Source of the DNA: Acidiphilium rubrum
GTDB lineage: Bacteria > Pseudomonadota > Alphaproteobacteria > Acetobacterales > Acetobacteraceae
Assembly: GCF_900156265.1 (NCBI RefSeq)
Contig: NZ_FTNE01000013.1
Location: 1-64,000, forward strand
DNA length: 64,000 bases
Direction: 5' to 3'
Position numbers and translations under genes: made by a program. Position 1 is the stretch's first letter; each line of letters starts with the position of its first letter. Positions 61,258-64,000 of the stretch are shown here, piece after piece. Below the pieces are notes generated by a model that ran no database searches, was not told where the DNA came from, and saw nothing but the letters and a program-made list of their open reading frames with translations.

Positions 61258-61284
61258 CGCAAACGTATTCCGAAAACGTTTGCG
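61258..61284. promoter_or_regulatory. Candidate LacI-family operator upstream of lacI
   Basis: cgcaaacg at 61258-61265 and cgtttgcg at 61277-61284 form an 8-bp inverted repeat with an 11-bp spacer. The right arm also sits in aaaacgtttgcg, close to the aaacgttt core of many LacI-family sites. It lies just before lacI and after the SDR stop. Confidence 0.6.
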
Positions 61285-61303
61285 TTAATTTTCTCTAAGC
61301 GAA

Positions 61304-61319
61304 TGCGCAAACGATCGCA
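61304..61319. promoter_or_regulatory. Second operator-like site upstream of lacI
   Basis: tgcgcaaacgatcgca contains the cgcaaacg arm again, followed by a partial complementary arm (tcgca). It is 20 bp from the first site, so tandem binding is possible. Confidence 0.4.
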
Positions 61320-61348
61320 AGCACAATTTTTAGTGAAATGCGCCTGCT

Positions 61349-62158
61349 TCAAGTCGTCCAGTTGCGGGCGAACTCGGTGTGCAGCGACAGGCCGCCACAC
61401 ACATACAGCGTCTGGCCGGTGATGTAGCTGGCATCGCTCGAGGCGAGGAACGCCGCCGCCGCGGCAATTTCGGCCGGCTGGGCGGCACGGCCGATCGGGA
61501 TATGCTCTTCGACCGCGCGTTTGCGCGCGGCATCGCCGGTCCAGGATGCGTTCATCGGCGTGATCGTGGCACCCGGCGCCACCGCATTGACCCGGATGCC
61601 GCGGCCGGCAAATTCGAGCGCCAGGGTGCGGGTGATGTTGCCGACCGCCCTTTTGCTCGCCGAGTAGGAGAGGAATCCTGGTTTCGGTACGGTTTCATGC
61701 ACGCTGCTGATGGTCACGATGCTGCCGCTGCCCTGCTCGACCATATGCGCCAGCACGCGCGACGAAACCTGTGCCACCGCGATCAGATTGACCGCGATGA
61801 CCCGGGCAAACCGCACTGGATCGAACTGATCGCTCGGCTGCTCGTACTGAATGCCGGCGTTGTTCACCAGATGATCGAGCCTGCCGGTCAGCGCGATCGC
61901 GCGCGCCACCACCGCATCCATCGCATCATGATCGGCCGCGTCCGCCGCCTCGGCGCTATGGGCGCCGGCCGGGTTGATCGCGTGCATGGCATCGAGCGTG
62001 GCCGCCGCACCGTCGGTGTCGTTCAGATGCGTGATGGTGACGCCGCACCCCTCGGCGGCAAACCGCTCGGCAATGGCGCGGCCGATGCCGGTGGTGCCGC
62101 CGGTGATCAACGCGCGCTGGCCGGCGAGGCGTTGGGGATGCGTGGTGTGGTGTGCCAT
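61349..62158 (-). CDS. Short-chain dehydrogenase, sugar dehydrogenase-like
   Basis: A 269-residue classical SDR: TGGTTGIG nucleotide loop, NNAG, catalytic Ser in ISSVHE, YSASK, and PGATITPMN. It ends with a common sugar-dehydrogenase-like tail (ITGQTLYVCGGLSLH). The closest general types are glucose 1-dehydrogenase and related aldose dehydrogenases. It is upstream of lacI on the same strand and next to a sugar transporter locus, suggesting oxidation of the imported sugar. The ATG at 62158 is preceded by a weak ribosome site. Confidence 0.85.
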   Translation of the reverse strand: MAHHTTHPQRLAGQRALITGGTTGIGRAIAERFAAEGCGVTITHLNDTDGAAATLDAMHAINPAGAHSAEAADAADHDAMDAVVARAIALTGRLDHLVNNAGIQYEQPSDQFDPVRFARVIAVNLIAVAQVSSRVLAHMVEQGSGSIVTISSVHETVPKPGFLSYSASKRAVGNITRTLALEFAGRGIRVNAVAPGATITPMNASWTGDAARKRAVEEHIPIGRAAQPAEIAAAAAFLASSDASYITGQTLYVCGGLSLHTEFARNWTT

Positions 62159-62278
62159 GATCAATCTCGCTTGCGTGCTGGGGATCAACGGAGCGGCAGA
62201 TTGGCCATGCTTCGCGCATCGAGGCAAATGCGCCGATCGCGGGTCCGGCTCGGAACGGAACCGCCCGCGTCTGGTTCG

Positions 62279-63283
62279 CTATCGCGTATCGCCGGCGTCG
62301 GCGGGCACCGCGAGGCCGACCGAGCGGACAATGCGCCGCGTGCTGACCTGGACCCGATTCAGATACCCATATTCCAGCGCATGGCGCGGCCCGTCGCCGT
62401 CGGCGCGCGAAAACATGCCGACGACGCTGCCCGCACGATCGAACACCGGCGATCCGCTGTTCCCCATCGATCCATCGGCATCGGTGGTGAAATAATCGGC
62501 ACCGTCCACCGCCAGAACCTGTCCGGTCGAGACGCGCAGGCTGCCATCCGCATCGGCGTAGCCCAGGGCGGCGCGCGCTTCGGCCGCGCGGGCGGTGCGC
62601 AGCGGAAAACCCGCCATCCAGACCGGTTCGGCAACATCCAGGGTTCGCGCCGCCAGTGCAAGATGCGCGGATGGCGCCGGTTCGACGCGCAGCAAAGCGG
62701 TGTCCTCGCGCCAATGGTGCAGCCCGGCTGCATCCTGCCAGAGTGCACGGGCGCGCGGCGGGTTGGATACCAGCCAGAGCGCCGCGGCATCGCGCCATGC
62801 CCAGGTGCCGGCTTCGGTTCGGTACGCGACCTCGGCGCGGAGCGAGCGGCAGCGCACCGGTTGGTTGAGCGCGCCGCCCTCGCGCTGATACGTGGCGATT
62901 TCGGCCGTCACCAGATGGTAGTTGGTGACGACGAGGCCATCCGCCGTGACCGCGAAGCCGGAACCTCCGCCATCGAGGGGCATGGTTGCCGGAAACGCCA
63001 TGCCCGATTTCACCGCGCGCGCGAATTCGTGGCGGACCATGCCCAGATTGAACGCTGGATCATCGATGTTCGCGACATCCGCCGCGGTGAACCATCGGTA
63101 CCAGTACTCCGATCCATCGGGGCGGGATTCGTTGCGGGCGAGGGACTGCGCCACCTCCTGCGTGGGCGCGAGGTCGAGCACGAGGACCGTGCGCGGCAGG
63201 ATGCGGACCATGGCGGCGCATAAGTGATCGGCCGGCACGCCGGGGATCGATATCTGGTGCGGGTGGAACAGCCCCTCGGTCAT
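62279..63283 (-). CDS. Trypsin-like (PA clan) serine protease
   Basis: About 334 residues from the ATG at 63283. The catalytic triad can be read directly: H123 (VVTNYHLV), D195 (REDTALLRV) and S278 (GNSGSPVF), in a two-beta-barrel chymotrypsin/HtrA-like arrangement. There is no PDZ domain. No clear signal peptide precedes it, although a hydrophobic stretch VRILPRTVLVLDLA occurs near residue 26. Starts at 63346 (GTG or ATG side) or 63211 are alternatives, none with a good ribosome site. Substrate and location are unknown. Confidence 0.75.
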   Translation of the reverse strand: MTEGLFHPHQISIPGVPADHLCAAMVRILPRTVLVLDLAPTQEVAQSLARNESRPDGSEYWYRWFTAADVANIDDPAFNLGMVRHEFARAVKSGMAFPATMPLDGGGSGFAVTADGLVVTNYHLVTAEIATYQREGGALNQPVRCRSLRAEVAYRTEAGTWAWRDAAALWLVSNPPRARALWQDAAGLHHWREDTALLRVEPAPSAHLALAARTLDVAEPVWMAGFPLRTARAAEARAALGYADADGSLRVSTGQVLAVDGADYFTTDADGSMGNSGSPVFDRAGSVVGMFSRADGDGPRHALEYGYLNRVQVSTRRIVRSVGLAVPADAGDTR

Positions 63284-63399
63284 GCGCGCAGTCTGATCGA
63301 TCGGGTCGGCGTGTTCAATCCGTTTGATCAGGCGGGAGCCCGGCACAACGGAGTTTCGAGCCGCTTCGGTAGCGACGGGGAAGGGTGTCTGGATTTAAA

Positions 63400-63475
63400 T
63401 GGTATCCCGTACCGGATTCGAACCGGTGTTGCCGCCGTGAAAGGGCAGTGTCCTAGGCCTCTAGACGAACGGGAC
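63400..63475 (-). tRNA. tRNA-Glu (TTC anticodon)
   Basis: The reverse complement folds as a 76-nt tRNA with encoded CCA: acceptor GTCCCGT pairing with ACGGGAT (G1-U72 wobble), D-arm TCGTCTAGAGGCCTAGGA, anticodon loop CTTTCAC with TTC, and T-arm CCGGTTCGAATCCGG. The sequence closely follows bacterial tRNA-Glu. Confidence 0.97.
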
Positions 63476-63562
63476 GTTGTTGGTCTGCGTGATAATCGAG
63501 ATTGGCGCGGCCATCAAGCGGGTGGCGCAAAGTTTAGCGGGCGGATCGCGGTGCCGGCCGGG

Positions 63563-63751
63563 TCACGAGGCTGTGCGCCGCTGGCGTTCGATCGTGGCGT
63601 CGCGTTTGCCAGTGCGGCAGGCGTCCGAGCAATATCGCACATTGTCCCAGTCGCGCGCCCATTTGCGCCGCCAGGTGAACGGCCGCCCGCACGCGGCGCA
63701 TGGTTTGCTCGGCAGTCGTGCCTTGTTCGCTAGTGTTGCCTTGCCTTTCAT
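63563..63751 (-). CDS. DUF2256 small zinc-ribbon-like protein
   Basis: A 62-residue basic protein with C-x2-C ... C-x3-C (PCAACGRPF and YCSDACR) around the conserved [16 protein letters not shown] core, the hallmark of DUF2256. Likely binds one zinc; function unknown. Its start overlaps the stop of the preceding gene (ATGA) and tRNA-Glu follows about 90 bp downstream on the same strand. Confidence 0.88.
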   Translation of the reverse strand: MKGKATLANKARLPSKPCAACGRPFTWRRKWARDWDNVRYCSDACRTGKRDATIERQRRTAS

Positions 63752-64000
63752 GGCGCCGCGGCGCTGCCGAGGACCGCGCCGGTGTGCGGGTCGATGAAAT
63801 CGACGCGGCCGCCCTTGTCATCGTGCACCCAGATGGCGATCACCCCGCCCGACGCGGCAAGACCGGTGATGGTTGCCCCGGACGCCGCGGGCAGTACGGT
63901 CCGGAACGGCGCCGCGCCCGGAATCGCCGCCGGTCGCGTCGCAGCCGTGCCCGGGCTGGCGGTTGACTCGACCATGCGTTTGACCACAACCCCGATCACC
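63748..64000 (-). CDS. C-terminal part of an uncharacterised protein (window edge)
   Basis: The frame is open from the window edge to a TGA at 63748-63750. The last 83 residues contain an Ala/Pro/Thr-rich stretch, then [31 protein letters not shown], which looks like one blade or repeat of a beta-sheet protein. Start and full length are outside the window, so no function is proposed. It overlaps the DUF2256 gene by 4 bp. Confidence 0.5.
   Translation of the reverse strand, partial: VIGVVVKRMVESTASPGTAATRPAAIPGAAPFRTVLPAASGATITGLAASGGVIAIWVHDDKGGRVDFIDPHTGAVLGSAAAP

Noticed and set aside
63400-63475. Genomic island attachment site at tRNA-Glu
   Set aside because: No integrase gene, no partial tRNA copy and no composition shift are visible within the window.

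Overview
The window is about 64 kb of GC-rich chromosomal DNA with long same-strand operons, many 1-4 bp gene overlaps, a lone tRNA-Glu, and gene content typical of an aerobic to microaerobic, motile alphaproteobacterium. The PQQ dehydrogenase, many c-type cytochromes, an IS1380-type transposase end and Ferritin_2 proteins point to the Acetobacteraceae, probably an acidophilic genus such as Acidiphilium or Acidocella. The genus is an inference; no marker gene here settles it.

Layout. (1) 1-11 kb, C1/alcohol oxidation: an IS1380-type transposase end abuts a dihaem cytochrome c whose signal peptide lacks its start, followed by gfa and frmA (glutathione-dependent formaldehyde oxidation) and a TonB-dependent receptor resembling the PQQ importer PqqU/YncD. 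A GlcD-type FAD oxidase and a divergent IclR regulator come next, then a PQQ dehydrogenase coupled to a cytochrome c fused to an unrecognised domain, and a small TonB-C protein. (2) 11-16.6 kb, assimilatory sulfate reduction: cysG-cysJ-cysH-cysI on the minus strand with a divergent Lrp-type regulator. (3) 16.6-30.4 kb, signalling and chemotaxis: a membrane c-di-GMP phosphodiesterase with an apparent globin sensor, a coupled chemoreceptor, then a second chemoreceptor heading a che operon (STAS protein, cheY1, cheA, cheW, cheR, cheB, cheY2, cheD, CheT-like). (4) 30.5-42 kb: rpmE, aldo/keto reductase, TVP38-type membrane protein plus glycosyltransferase, an orphan protein, a tripartite RND efflux system, and a thioredoxin/TPR plus Lon-N pair. 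(5) 42-46.6 kb, flagellar export and basal-body genes in two divergent blocks. (6) 46.8-53.6 kb: hydrolase, SDR and aldehyde dehydrogenase, then a candidate outer-membrane porin-cytochrome with a periplasmic cytochrome c, a slipin and an FNR-type regulator. (7) 53.6-64 kb: NTF2-like protein, two Ferritin_2 proteins, a sugar ABC transporter (FrcABC-like) with LacI regulator, operator and sugar-type SDR, a trypsin-like protease, tRNA-Glu, a DUF2256 protein and a truncated gene.

Two dispersed repeat families stand out. One is an A/T hairpin element (CTTCTTTTTT-n-AAAAAAGAAG plus an A/T tract) at gene ends, often as facing pairs. The other is a roughly 230-280 bp array of GC-rich hairpins inside two operons; its central 20-22 bp stem differs in sequence between copies yet pairs perfectly in both.

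The most interesting leads are the porin-cytochrome module next to an FNR regulator (possible extracellular electron transfer or iron redox chemistry), the covarying hairpin arrays, the PqqU-like receptor beside PQQ enzymology, the globin-containing phosphodiesterase, and the CheS/CheT-like ends of the che operon.
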